Assembly: GCA_027563935.2 (NCBI GenBank)
Contig: CM050453.2
Coordinates: forward strand, 86,588,665-86,652,664
Length of the DNA stretch: 64,000 bases
From: Costus lasius
Lineage: Eukaryota; Streptophyta; Magnoliopsida; Zingiberales; Costaceae
Direction: 5' to 3'
Positions 1-10,900 of the stretch are shown piece after piece. Positions within the stretch are counted from its first letter, which is position 1, and every line of letters starts with the position of its first letter. The notes under the pieces are model-generated. The model made no database searches and was not told the origin of the DNA. It saw nothing but the letters and a program-made list of their open reading frames with translations. The position numbers and the translations under genes were made by a program.

Positions 1-1811
1 AGGTGGAAGCGCGTAGCTCCTTAGGTGGGGTCGGGATCAAATGTATTTTTTGGTCATGGTGGTCAAACACATAAGTGTTCGACCGGCCGTAGTTGACTAC
101 GTCCCTATCATATAGCCATGGGCGTCCTAAGAGGACGTGGGCGACATCCATAGCCGCCACGTCACACCATACTTTCTCACGGTAGTCCCCAAAAGCGATG
201 AGGACTTGGCATCGGTGGGTGACCGGAAGACTCGACGTGTCAACCCATGCGATCGAGTATGGCTTCGGGTGAGGTTCAAGGGGAAGGCCAAAATGGGTGA
301 TCGCGGTCCGAGAGACCACATTCAAACTACTACCACCGTCGATGACGATCTTACATGAGTGCCCATTGCACTTGATGTAAGTCGTGAAGATGCTCGTACG
401 CCTCCAATCCTCGGAGGGTGGGGTATGGACAAAGGTGCATTGCACAACCGCAAGTGTGGGGTGACCCGACTCTTCACCACTAGTGTAGCACTCGGCCTTT
501 ACATCGTGCTCCGCAGCCTCGCGGGTGATAGTGGCAACACGGGCGGGGGTCTTGACCGTGGTGGCTGACCTTTTAGGGCAGTCGCGGGATAGATGGCCCG
601 GCTGCAGGCAGTTGTAACAGTTGACTCGACTAGGTAAGCCGACAAGTGGGGCCTTCCCCTTCTCCTCCCAAGTGGGGCGAGAAGGTGGGGCATCGAGGGC
701 TGAACGCCTAGGGGAGTGAAGGGCCGCAGGCACGGGCCGTGGGTCGGAACGAGGCTCGTGGCGCTCGGGTCGAGGGTGGTCATGAGGAGGTCCGCCCAAA
801 TGATGGCGCCTAGGGGGTCCGGACTCGCTGCGCCTAGCCGCAGCCCTAAGATCATGCTTGATATCGCAAGGGCGCTGGAAGGTTTGATCAAACGTCTCTG
901 AGCTATATGTGGGCAGGGCGCGCCGGATATCCGCGCGGAGACCATTCCTAAACTTCGACAAAACTAGCTCGGGGTCCTCCTGTAAGTTACATCGGAGTTG
1001 TAGCGTCTCAAAGGTGAGGCAATACTCCTCGACGGTACCCGATCCTTGGTGTAGGCTACTATACTGATCAAGGAGACGCTGCCTATAGGAGGGGGGTACG
1101 TATCGCTCATGGGGGCGATACCTCATTTCCTCCCAAGTGGTGATGGGAGGAAGGGCTTGCTGCGCATTTTGGCGCTCCACGTTTGCCCAATGCAAACGCG
1201 TAGGGCCTTCGAGCAAGGTGCGCACGTACCTAACGCGCAAGTCGGGATGATAGTTACTAAGGTCGAAGTAAGAGTGAACAGACACGACCCAGTCAAGGAA
1301 TTGTGATGGGACGAGACCACCCGCAAAGGGTGCGGGAGTTTTCCGAATGTAGCGGTGGAAATCGTCCTCCAAGCGAGGGCGCTCTACGTGGTGCCGGGTT
1401 GGGCCCCTTGGCCCGGCCCAAGCATGTCCAAAATGACCACTAAGTTGGGGCCCTTGTGCGGTCCACACATCAGCTTCATCTAGGGGCTCGTCCCCATAAC
1501 CTAGGGCCCCCTGGACCGCATGAGGTCGCAGGTGACCGAACTCATCCTCGAAGACTCGCGGCCGCGGGGGGGGGGGGGGGGGGGGGGGGCGGCTTAGGGC
1601 GACTTACGAGGCTATGGATCCCAGCCATAATTTGCTGAAACATCACACTTGTATTCCCTTCGTGGGATTCCAAGCGCGCGGACAGCGCATCCAATTTGGC
1701 ATCTACACGCGCTTCAAGCGCAGCCAAAGAGTCTAAATGGATTCTACTCCCTTCCGAGGGTGGGACCGATACTTGGGTTTCAGGGATGGTGTATGGAAAT
1801 TGGGATGACAT
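1..1811 (-). CDS. Ty3/gypsy gag-protease, 5' part of polyprotein, cut by window edge
   Basis: This is the start of a retrotransposon polyprotein read leftwards. From about 1560 down to base 1 I read one frame with no stop codon. In order it shows a gag domain with TVEEYCLTFETLQLRC (about 1050-980), one zinc knuckle CYNCLQPGHLSRDC (about 620-575), and an aspartic protease with IVIDGGSSLNVVS (about 345-305) and the later VLLGRPWLYDRD (about 140-90). Gag packages the RNA and the protease cuts the polyprotein. The likely start codon at 1811 opens a different frame, with a coiled-coil-like LEARVDAKLDALSARLES; the two frames meet in a run of 24 G (1566-1589), so the frame break is probably a homopolymer length error or indel. 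The IDGGS type of protease and initiator-Met PBS fit a Ty3/gypsy element; the clade is not settled. RT and integrase would lie left of the window. Confidence 0.85.
1566..1589. repeat. G24 homopolymer inside gag
   Basis: Twenty-four G in a row encode a proline run on the minus strand. The gag frame upstream and downstream differ by one register across it. Such a tract is prone to replication slippage and to sequencing error. Confidence 0.9.
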
Positions 1812-1950
1812 AACTTATGACTGTGTAGTCACCATGCACAAACAAGGCCGAAAATGACTAAGTGTAGAATGCTGAAAACGCGGAAACGGTGCTGAAATAT
1901 GCTATGCAATGGTCGGACCGTGCAAACGATAAGAATCGAATGCACAACGT

Positions 1951-1962
1951 CCTCTGATACCA
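1951..1962 (-). other. Primer-binding site (initiator tRNA-Met type)
   Basis: The minus strand reads TGGTATCAGAGG, one base off the canonical plant retroelement PBS TGGTATCAGAGC that pairs with initiator tRNA-Met. It lies three bases inside the LTR edge and 140 bases ahead of the gag start. Confidence 0.85.
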
Positions 1963-1965
1963 GAA

Positions 1966-2750
1966 TGATGCAGCTACTATAGGAGGGTTGGTCCTTAATG
2001 CCGTCCTCTACAGGGTTTACACAATGCACAGAAATCGTGAGAGAGTCTTGAGACGAGGGAAGTCAAATCGCTCGGAAAGTATAGCAAGAAACACGGGAAA
2101 TCGGCGCAAATTCGTTTCGAGGCAATACCAATGCGAGAGAAATCCAATGGCACCCAAAATTACTAAAATTCACTCACTAATCTCTAGAGCAATTTTAAGC
2201 AAAGCACGAGTAGGGGCTGCGGATCGCGGGGGTCAGCTCGCGCGCCTATGCACCTGCGATCAAACCAACGAACAGGGAAACCTTCCACGACTCTGACGCT
2301 CGGATGCTCGTGGGTGAGAGGGCGAATGAAAACACAACTCAGAAAGAACGTGTAGAAACAAGCGAACCTGACCCACCAGTAACGGTGGGATTTACTCTTC
2401 GAAAAGCAGGAAACACTTCGAGTCGAGACACCGGTCGCCGACTCTTACAAACTTTGAAGACGAGGCTACTTCGTCTTCCACACAAGCTGGAGGCACACTC
2501 GATCACCAGGAGAACTCTACTTCTAAGAGAACTAAGGGAGAATGCTAGCCATCCCCTCTCTTTTATAAGATAAGGAGGGGTAAACAAGACAAGAAGGCAG
2601 CATTTCAACAACTAACAACCAAAAAGTGGTCAAGCTGCCACAAAAAGACAAAATAGAATAAAATCCTACCAACTACCATCTACTCCTGTAGGGGCGCAGG
2701 TCCTTTGGTTCTTCAACGTACGAGGTGGTTGCGACAACGGTTAGACGCTC
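1966..2750 (-). mobile_element. 5' LTR of the left Ty3/gypsy element (outer edge unresolved)
   Basis: The inner edge is clear: the minus strand ends in ...GCTGCATCA at 1966, followed by the PBS. A TATA-like sequence (TCTTATAAAAGAG on the minus strand, about 2562-2574) would place transcription start near 2540. The outer edge could not be fixed because no partner LTR is in view; the stated right limit is nominal and the LTR may run further. No coding potential was recognised. Confidence 0.6.
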
Positions 2751-3064
2751 TCAGAGCACATCGCGACAAAACAGTAGAATTTCGGGAGTACTAGGCTGCG
2801 TAACGATCGTCGCGGCCTTTTCTTGGGCCGTGTTGCTGATGTGGTTGTGAGGCCCATCTGGGGTTGGGCCCTTCGGGGATTGTCTTGTAGCATCCTTGGG
2901 CCGGGTTACTTTGGTGTGGATGGAGAGTGGGCTGATCACACCCACGAAGCGGTCTGGTGGGTGAGATGGGCGTTGGGATCGCCGGATAACTACCTTGTTG
3001 GGCTCCTTTGGGTCTTCATGAGGTGAAGCAACATGGTAGGGTGGGGTTGTATACGTCGAAATGG
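2751..3064. other. Unassigned stretch between LTR sequences
   Basis: No gene is recognised. The minus strand is open from 3113 to 2751 and contains RRSQRPSHPPDRF, reminiscent of the linker before RT in copia elements, but nothing around it supports a copia polyprotein. It is probably part of an LTR or of retroelement debris. Confidence 0.35.
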
Positions 3065-3545
3065 GGTCGTCGGGGCAGTTCTGCGACTTCGAGTAGCTGT
3101 CTGCAGGACCCACGGGGTGTGGCTTTCACCGCTGATTGACTCGAGGAACATTCTGTGGGATTTCCGACTCGTGCTTATGGATCTTCAGGAAGTTGTCCAC
3201 AGAACTCTCAGGGCGAGGTTTTCGTCACTGGGCGACCCGAGGAACTTTCTGTGGAAAACCTGACTTGTGCTTGGAACCTTCACGTAGTTGTCTGCGGGAC
3301 TCTCGGGGCGAGGTTTTCGTCGCTGGGTACCCCGAGGAACTTTCTGTGGAAATTCTGACTTGTGCATGTGAATCTTCAGGAAATTGTTTGCAGGACTCTC
3401 GGGGCGAGGTTTCCGTCGCTGGGTGCCCCGAGGAACTTTCTGTGGAAAACATGACTTGGGCGTGTGAAGTATCTGGTAGTTGTGCGCAGGACTCACGGGG
3501 CATGGCTTCCGTCGCTGGGTACCCTATGGAACTTTCTGTGGAAAA
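3065..3545. repeat. 96-bp tandem repeat, about five copies
   Basis: The anchor GGAAC(T/A)TTCTGTGG recurs at 3145, 3241, 3336, 3432 and 3528, so the period is 95-96 bp. The units share GGGCGAGG and GTCGCTGGG blocks and differ by scattered substitutions. As 96 is a multiple of three, reading frames on both strands stay open through the array, which explains the long overlapping frames there. The array is GC-rich and sits between two minus-strand LTR edges; I see no evidence that it is translated. Confidence 0.9.
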
Positions 3546-4620
3546 TATTTGGGGCACCATGGGGGCCAGATTTTCCCCTTCCTTCATGTGGTATGCTCCT
3601 GCATCACCGCGCAAAAGACCGGAACGCCAAGAGGGGCAAGGAGTCACCGACCGAGAAAGACAACTCGGCCGGGAGCACAAGGCTTGGGGAGGTGGAGAGA
3701 GGAAGACGCTGACCGAGGGCAGCTGATCAGCCGGGAACAGGAACTACGTCTGGAACTCATTAGAGGCATGCGCACGAAAAACGAGACATGTGCATGCCAA
3801 CCAACACATGTGCATGCCAACCAACGCATGTGCACGCAACCCGAGGCAGTGAACCAACGGCCGGAGCACATCGAAAACCCGCTCGAGGCTCGCCAGAGCA
3901 CCTTCCAGCCGAGCCCGACCTCGCCGGAGCTAGAGGAGGCACCAACGAACCCCACCAATGTCGACGGACGCCATCCAAGAAAGGGGCGGAACTGCCGCCC
4001 ACACCCCAGCAGCCAGAGACGCCGGCGGACCAATCCACAGTCGCCGGACACCGCCAGGATGAGGGGAAGAAGCCCCAGCCACACCGGCCGTCCCAGGTCT
4101 CCCCGAAAGCGAGCGAAGAAGGGAGGCACGGCGAGGGAGAAGAAGAGGAGGCCGTGACACTCGCTGACCAAAGAAACCGCCCGCCAGATGAAGCTAGAGT
4201 GGGAGGAGAAGAAGGACATACCTTGGTGGACGTTCGTTCGCAGGCTCCACCACCGGTGACTCTGAAGACACTGGCGGAGGAAGGAAAAAGGGGGCGCTGC
4301 TCCTTTGCTTCAATGCGTCCCGTACCACCGCACCCAACCCACCGAGACTACAGGAGATCGTCGCCGCTACCGGAGAAGCCCGCCGGAGCCGCTCGATGAT
4401 AGAAGGAAGAGAATCGGGGAGAAGAGAGGGAGAGGAGCCGCAGCCGTTCCTTCTCCGCATACCCAGCACGCGAACGGGGGCAGGGTACTGTAGCCCTAGC
4501 CCCCTTTTCCCTAAATGGGTCGCCCGACCCGGTAAGCCGCCCGCCCGATCCACTTTACCACCCGATCCGCTTCCTCTACTGAAGCTGGGCTTGGGCAGGC
4601 AATTGGGCCTGGGCCTAACA
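3546..4620 (-). mobile_element. 3' LTR of the minus-strand chromovirus (far edge unresolved)
   Basis: On the minus strand the LTR opens at 4620 with TGTTAGGCCCA, directly after a purine tract and the polyprotein end. The same start, TGTTAGGCCCA, opens the plus-strand LTR at 22943, so the two belong to related families, although the LTR bodies diverge quickly. The sequence is GC-rich and holds a short tandem repeat (about 3787-3840, units like CATGTGCATGCCAACCAAC). The point where this LTR ends, and whether the 96-bp array belongs to it, could not be decided. Confidence 0.65.
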
Positions 4621-4640
4621 TTCTCCCCCACCTGAGGTGG

Positions 4641-5783
4641 TCGCCGTCCTCGGCGACTCGAGGTAGCTCCTCAGCTAAACCTCGTACACCAAACTTTAAA
4701 GCCTCATACCAGATGGCTTCTTCCTCAAGTATAACTCTCCCAATGATTGAGAAACACCCCTTTGCTCACTCATCCAACCATGATCCAAGAGTCGATAACC
4801 TCAAATCTCGACAATCCTTAGATCAAACCTCATCCGAGCCATCGAAAAAGTATTGTTCGGAAGCTTTGTGCCAGGTTGCTTCCTCCATAAGGGATTTATC
4901 CCATCGGATGTGAAACTCCGTATATCGGTTCAGCTTACTTTGCCCCAACACCCAGTGATATAAAATATCACGTATCCCTCAGTTGAATTTCGTTTGAACC
5001 ATCGGTGTAGCTTGGTAAGACAATGACCGAGAAGGATCGTCCGGATCCTTATGAAACTTCCTCAAGTTTACATGGAATGTAGGGTACATCTACATTCTCT
5101 ATTGGAGTTCCAAACGGTATGCTACTGAGCCCACTCGACTCAGTATCTCACACAGACCGTCATATCTTCGGATAAGACCTCGGTGAGCCTCCCTCACCAA
5201 GATTTTCCTACCGATCTGTGAGGTAAGTTGGAGAAGAATTAAGTTGCCCACAACTAATTCTTCATTCCAACAACGACAGTATGCATACCTTTACATCCAT
5301 TGTACAGCCAACTCCTAGCTACCTTTAGCCCTCTCCGAGTGAATAGATTCGTTCCCGAGCATTCCGTTGAGTCATAGGGCACTTCCCGTAGGAATCCCTT
5401 TGTATCACATCAACGGGGGTTAGGGGCTGACTCCCTAACACTAAGTCGAAGCTCAAATGAGGTGGGACTTGTGGATGACAACCTTTGCATGGTGTAGGCA
5501 TTCCATGCCACATCGATCTACTTCACTCAATCATCCTGACTGGCGATCACAAAGTGATGGGGGAATTCTTCCACAACAGCATTCACCAGCTCTATTTGCC
5601 CATCTTCCTTAGGATGATTGGATATGGAGAAACTTACCTTGGACAAATATTTATTGAACAACACGGTTCAAAAGTGTACAACCAAAATGAGCATCCATAT
5701 CGCTCTCAATTTCCACTTGGATGCCAAAATGTTTCACCACATTTTGGAAGAATAGGTCTATAGCAACTCTTGCTATACACTGC
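4641..5783 (-). pseudogene. Chromovirus integrase C-terminus and chromodomain, degraded
   Basis: Read on the minus strand this gives the end of a Ty3/gypsy polyprotein. Recognisable pieces are integrase core remnants (LFFQNVVKHFGI, about 5755-5720), the linker RNARERIYSL (about 5370-5335), the integrase tail ILSRVGSVAYRL (about 5145-5110) and chromodomain remnants. All match the plus-strand relative at 21711-22940. Stops and frameshifts are frequent. The unit continues at 19249 on the far side of the inserted Athila element; ACTGC at 5779-5783 is one copy of that insertion's target duplication. Chromodomain integrases target heterochromatin. This copy cannot make a protein. Confidence 0.85.
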
Positions 5784-7777
5784 TATTGACACAGATTTAT
5801 ATAGAGTTTCATGTGTCAATTTACTTATGGAATCATGCTTATTTCACGACTTTAAGCCTTACTAATGCCTATATTTGGATACATTTATGGAATCTACACT
5901 TGTTTCGGTATTTTTCACGTTTTTAGGTCAAACTGACCACATAGAGGGTAGATTCTGACACTTTGATATCAGAGGAGCTCATCCTAACTCAAGACGATCT
6001 AACTAGGAGTTTTCGGATTCATTGAAGTCTTTGTTGAAAATCACGAACGGGTCCCGATCAGAATCATGCCTATGATCATCGTTATGCCTGAAGCTGCAAA
6101 TTGACAAATCATGACCGGGTCACGACCAAATTCTTGCCCGTGATCGCGGACCCGCCTGTTACGAAATTCTGATTTTAGCCCAGATTTCTTCAACTATACT
6201 TAAGGAAAAGCTTGAGGGCACCCAAGACCTTTCTCCCCCATTGACAAAGGGGACGTGGAGCAGCTTTTAGAGGAGATTTTGGTTACGAAATCATAATTTC
6301 ATAAGGGATGGGCTGTTGCGGCTTTGCAGAAAAAAGGGAGGCTGGTAGGAAGACTTCTTTTGCTGGAGAACTGCAGCGGCTGCAACAGCTTTTGCAGGGC
6401 ATGGGGAAGGGACAACAGCCCACGAACTTGAGGAGATAAAAGAGGAGAAGGGGGTTCGGTCCATCAAGGGATTCGCAGGGGCTAAGAACAAGAAGCGGCG
6501 ATTGCGAGAGGAGAAAGAGCTGCGCACTTGTATCCCTTTGAACATCCTTTGTTGTGTAAGCCTCTTAGACACGTATCTGTAATACCTAGTTCTCATCTTT
6601 GAGTTATTGCATCTATTGTATGATCTTAATAGAGTGCTGCATGATCTATTTTTCAACTGCAACTCTTGTGCAAAACCTGTTATTACTTGTGATGTTCATG
6701 GCTGAATACATTTTACATATCGTTACCGTGAATATGCTTGGCTAAACACTTAATCAGGATGTGGGAGTAGCCCTTGATGATTTATTAGTTGTGATAGTTA
6801 GATTTACTTGCTAAAATCCTTGCTTGACCTAGTGTGCATGCTTCTCCTGTGTACCCGGAGGAATATGTTCAACTTTTAATCCCTCGAGTGAGGTTTGTAA
6901 ATCAGCTTTTCTAGGAGTTTACTCGCTTGCATAGCTGTACTTACCCGTAGAATTAAAGGAAAGCATTATTCCAAAAGGTATGCTTGAGTTGCAAAGGTGA
7001 GGTTTGTCAATCGAATTTAGAGGAGAAAACTCGCCCGCTAGACTGTACTCGCTTAGGGAAACACCTTAGTGAGGTTTGTCAATCAGGTCTCCAGAAGAGA
7101 AAACTCACTCGCGGATTCGTACTCACTCGCGTGACTATAGGAGTTTTGACGCGTCAGAGAGACTTCAGTCCGACCACGCGTCCGACCCACTTGGTTGAGA
7201 GTTTATCCATTCCGTTTGTACGTTATCCCTACGCTACCCGAGAGGGGGCATTTGAGTCTTTAATCACCTCAAGTATGGTTCAGCATCTCTAGGAGGGTAA
7301 AACCTCGCTTGCGGGTCTGTACGTACTTGTAGGGATTATAAGAATCTTGGACGTTGTGGAAAGACACTCGTCTGACCGCACGTTAGAGCCCTACGGATTG
7401 GACCGGTAATTTAGTTCGTGGAAGCGGACGAGATTACCGGAGGGGAGCTACCTACGTGACAAGGAAGCTGACCCCCTTGAACTAGACAGGACTTTGGCAA
7501 TATAGTTTAATTATTCAACTATAAGGAGTCAAAGTGGTGAACCCATATCCTGATGCACCTCCTCATTATAACTCTCTCGTGTGACCTCCTCTGTTTACAT
7601 TACTGCACTTTCAATTATTTCGTTATCTTAACCTTCACCAATTGCGACATCGTCTAGCTAGTCATTTCGAGATCTATTCAGGATTTGCCAGTTAGTCCCT
7701 ATGGGATCGATATTTTATTACTTCGATAGACCCGTGCACTTGCAGGTAACGCCTACCTATACCGGTGGGTGCTATCA
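5784..7777 (+). mobile_element. 5' LTR of the Athila element, 1994 bp
   Basis: It starts TATTGACACAG, where the 3' copy reads TGTTGACACAG, so the expected TG has mutated to TA here. It ends in GGTGCTATCA. It contains the imperfect palindrome ATCATGACCGGGTCACGACC ... GCCCGTGATCGCGG (about 6108-6155). A minus-strand open frame at 6662-6291 is conserved in the other LTR only because the DNA is duplicated; I do not call it a gene. Confidence 0.95.
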
Positions 7778-7783
7778 AGTTTT

Positions 7784-7801
7784 TGGCGCCGTTACCGGGG
7801 A
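7784..7801 (+). other. Primer-binding site, tRNA-Asp type
   Basis: TGGCGCCGTTACCGGGGA lies six bases after the LTR end. This is the PBS known from Athila and Tat retroelements (usual form TGGCGCCGTTGCCGGGGA), with one G-to-A difference. Confidence 0.92.
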
Positions 7802-7933
7802 GTGATATTGACAATATTGACTAGATTAAGAAACTATTAGACTAGACATTTTTAGTTTGTAAAATACTTTCTTTTACTTTATTTTACATTTTTCTTGATT
7901 TAACGATACATTTGTCTGTTAGCATTTTAGTTT

Positions 7934-10900
7934 ATGCGTAGAACTCCGCGACCGGAACCTACAGCACCATTTGATTCGGAAATCGAACGAACGTTCCGGC
8001 GTCGCAGAAATTTTCAGAAATATCAACCCAAGAAGAATTCACAAACAACATCCATGGACGGTAGCAAATCACTTCGAGACTTCGCTGCACCGAATATTCA
8101 AGGACTGCATTTTTGCATTGCACGTCCACCAATAGAAGCGGACAACTTTGAGATAAAACCGTCACTTTTATCAATGTTACAGCAAAATCAATTCGATGGA
8201 TCACCAACTGAGGATCCAAATATGCATTTATCTATTTTTCTTGAATACTATGACACTCTTAAAATGAACGGTGTAACCACTGACGCTCTGCGGCAACGAC
8301 TTTGTCCTTTTTCACTTAGAGACAGGGCGCGAGCTTGGTTACATTCATTACCATCTGGATCCATTACCACGTGGGATCAACTCTCGCATACTTTTCATGC
8401 AAAATACTTTCCTCCAAGCAAAACCGCACAATTAAGGAACCAAATTACTAACTTCTCTCAAAAAGAAGGCGAATCACTATATGAGGCATAGGATCGCTTC
8501 AAGAAATTGCAGCGAATGTGTCCTCACCACGTCCTCGAGAAATGGGTACTGGTACATACATTTTATAATGGCTTGCTTTATAGAACTCGTCTTACCATTG
8601 ATGCAGCCGCTAGAGGAGCCTTGATGAACAAAGCTGTCGATGAAGCCTATAATTTAATTGAAGAAATGGCGCTCAATCGCTACCAATGGTCGGGCGAAAC
8701 AGGTACTTCATCTCGACAAGCTGGTAAATATGAACTTGACGCTCTTAGTTCTCTTGCTGCAAAAGTAGATTCACTGTCTCGTAAACTTGATTCTATGAAT
8801 ATGGGTCATAATATTGCTTTGTGTGAAATTTGTGGAATAGAAGGTCATCTGTCTGACACTTGTCAATTAGGAAATATGGTATCACAAGACCTACCACCTG
8901 CTTTGGTAAATGCTGTAAGGGACTTTAACTCAAGGGTCCAAAACAACCCTTATTCTAACACCTACAACCCGGGTGGAAGAATCATCCCAACTTTTTCAAT
9001 AGAAACAACAACGCAACTCAACCATCAAACTTTAGGCAACCCCTTGGATTTCATTCGTCAAACACCGGGTATCAGCCTAAACAATTTGACCAACCACCAT
9101 AACCAAGCACCAACACAATACCACAGGAACAAACTTTTGAATCACGCTTTGAAAGCTTCGTGTCGGCGCAAAGAACATTGCAATGTCATTACCACGCATA
9201 GTGGCAAGCAGCTTGAGGAACCAGAAATGCCCAAGGATGACCATTGTGAGAATGAGACCAGAACCCCTAAATCCGAAAAACCAAATGGACCTGTTGAGAG
9301 TGAACCACAAACGAAAGAAATAGAACCTGTTTATATGCCTCCACCACCCTACAAACCGCCAATTCTATTTCCCTAGAGGTTGGCAAAAGCAAAACTCGAT
9401 CATCAATTCGGTAAATTTTTAGAAATTTTGAAAAAACTGTATATCAATATACTATTTACCGATGTTTTATCACAAATGTCATCCTATGCTAAGTTTTTGA
9501 AGGAGATCTTGTCAAATAAAAGAAAAATGGAGGAACATGGCACAGTGGCATTAACTGAGGAATGCAGCGTAATCATCCAAAATAAGTTACCACCAAAATT
9601 GAAAGATCCAGGCAGCTTTACCATTCAATGCCTGATCGGAGACACGCCTTTTGACCGTGCTTTATGCGATCTTGGTGCCAGTGTAAGTCTGATGCCACTC
9701 TCTCTTTGCAAGAAACTGGACATCGGAGACTTGAAACCGACGAACATCTCTTTGCAATTGGCTGACCGTTCCGTACGACATCCGGTAGGAATTCTTGAGG
9801 ACGTGCCAATAAAAGTCGGTAAATTTTTTATTCCAGCTGATTTCATTGTACTTGAAATGGAGGAAGATTCCAAACTTCCTATCATACTGGGCAGACCATT
9901 TTTGGCCACTGCCGGTGCTCAGATCGACGGTAAAAATGGAAAGTTGACACTGCGCGTAGGTGAGGATACGGTTGAATTTGATATTACCGGAAGCCTGAAA
10001 AAGACTATTCTTGCATATTCCTGCTATAGCATCGGAGTCGTCAACGACGAGCTCAATTCGACTTACATCCCTCGGACAAACGTCGACCCTCACAAAATTT
10101 GCCTGCTAGGTGACTATGACGAAGAACAAGAAGAAGAAGTCCGTGCTTATGCTGATATTCTCGACTCGAGCGCAACCATTGAGCCAGAAGAAGAAAGGCG
10201 TGAGAGACCATCTGTACCGAAATCTGAGGTCTGTAAACAACTTAACTTAGAACTCAAATCCTTACCGAGCAACCTCAGGTATGATTTTTTGGGTGAGAAT
10301 TCTACTTATCCTGTCATCATAGCTAACCATCTTGTTTCAGAGCAAACAAACCTTCTCCTAGATAAGCTTCAACAATATAAGAAGGTAATTGGCTATACTT
10401 TGGATGATATAAAAGGTATTAACCCTTTTTTATGCATGCACAGGATACACCTCGAAGAAGAGAGCAAACCATCTATCGAATACCAGAGACGTTTGAACCC
10501 GAATTTGAAAGAGGTGGTTAAGAAAGAAATTTTGAAACTATTAGATGCTAGAATCATCTACCCTATTTCAGATAGCCAATGGGTAAGCCCAGTACACGTG
10601 GTACCAAAGAAAGGAGGAGTAACGGTAGTAAAGAATGAAAATGATGAATTGATCCCGCAAAGAACCGTTACCGGGTGGCGCATGTGTATCGACTATCGGA
10701 AACTGAATAAGGCCACTCGCAAGGACCATTTTCCTCTTCCCTTTATTGATCAAATTCTTGAAAGATTAGCCACTAACTCATATTCTTGTTTCTTGGATGG
10801 ATACTCAGGATTTTTCCAAATACCGATACATCCAGACGACCAGGAGAAGACCACGTTCACATGCCCCTTCGGTACTTTCGCTTATCGTCGCATGCCGTTT

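Noticed and set aside
2751..3113. Minus-strand frame with RRSQRPSHPPDRF as a copia polyprotein fragment
   Set aside because: A single short motif with no integrase or RT beside it; more likely chance within LTR or repeat DNA.
3065..3545. CRISPR-like array
   Set aside because: Units are contiguous tandem repeats without unique spacers, in plant nuclear DNA.
3136..3726. 196-codon plus-strand frame as a repeat protein gene
   Set aside because: It spans the 96-bp array, where several frames on both strands stay open because the period divides by three. No start context or known domain was seen.
6291..6662. Minus-strand open frame in the 5' LTR, repeated at 17666-18121 in the 3' LTR
   Set aside because: It is present twice only because the LTR is duplicated. 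There is no recognised domain and it lies opposite to the element's transcription.
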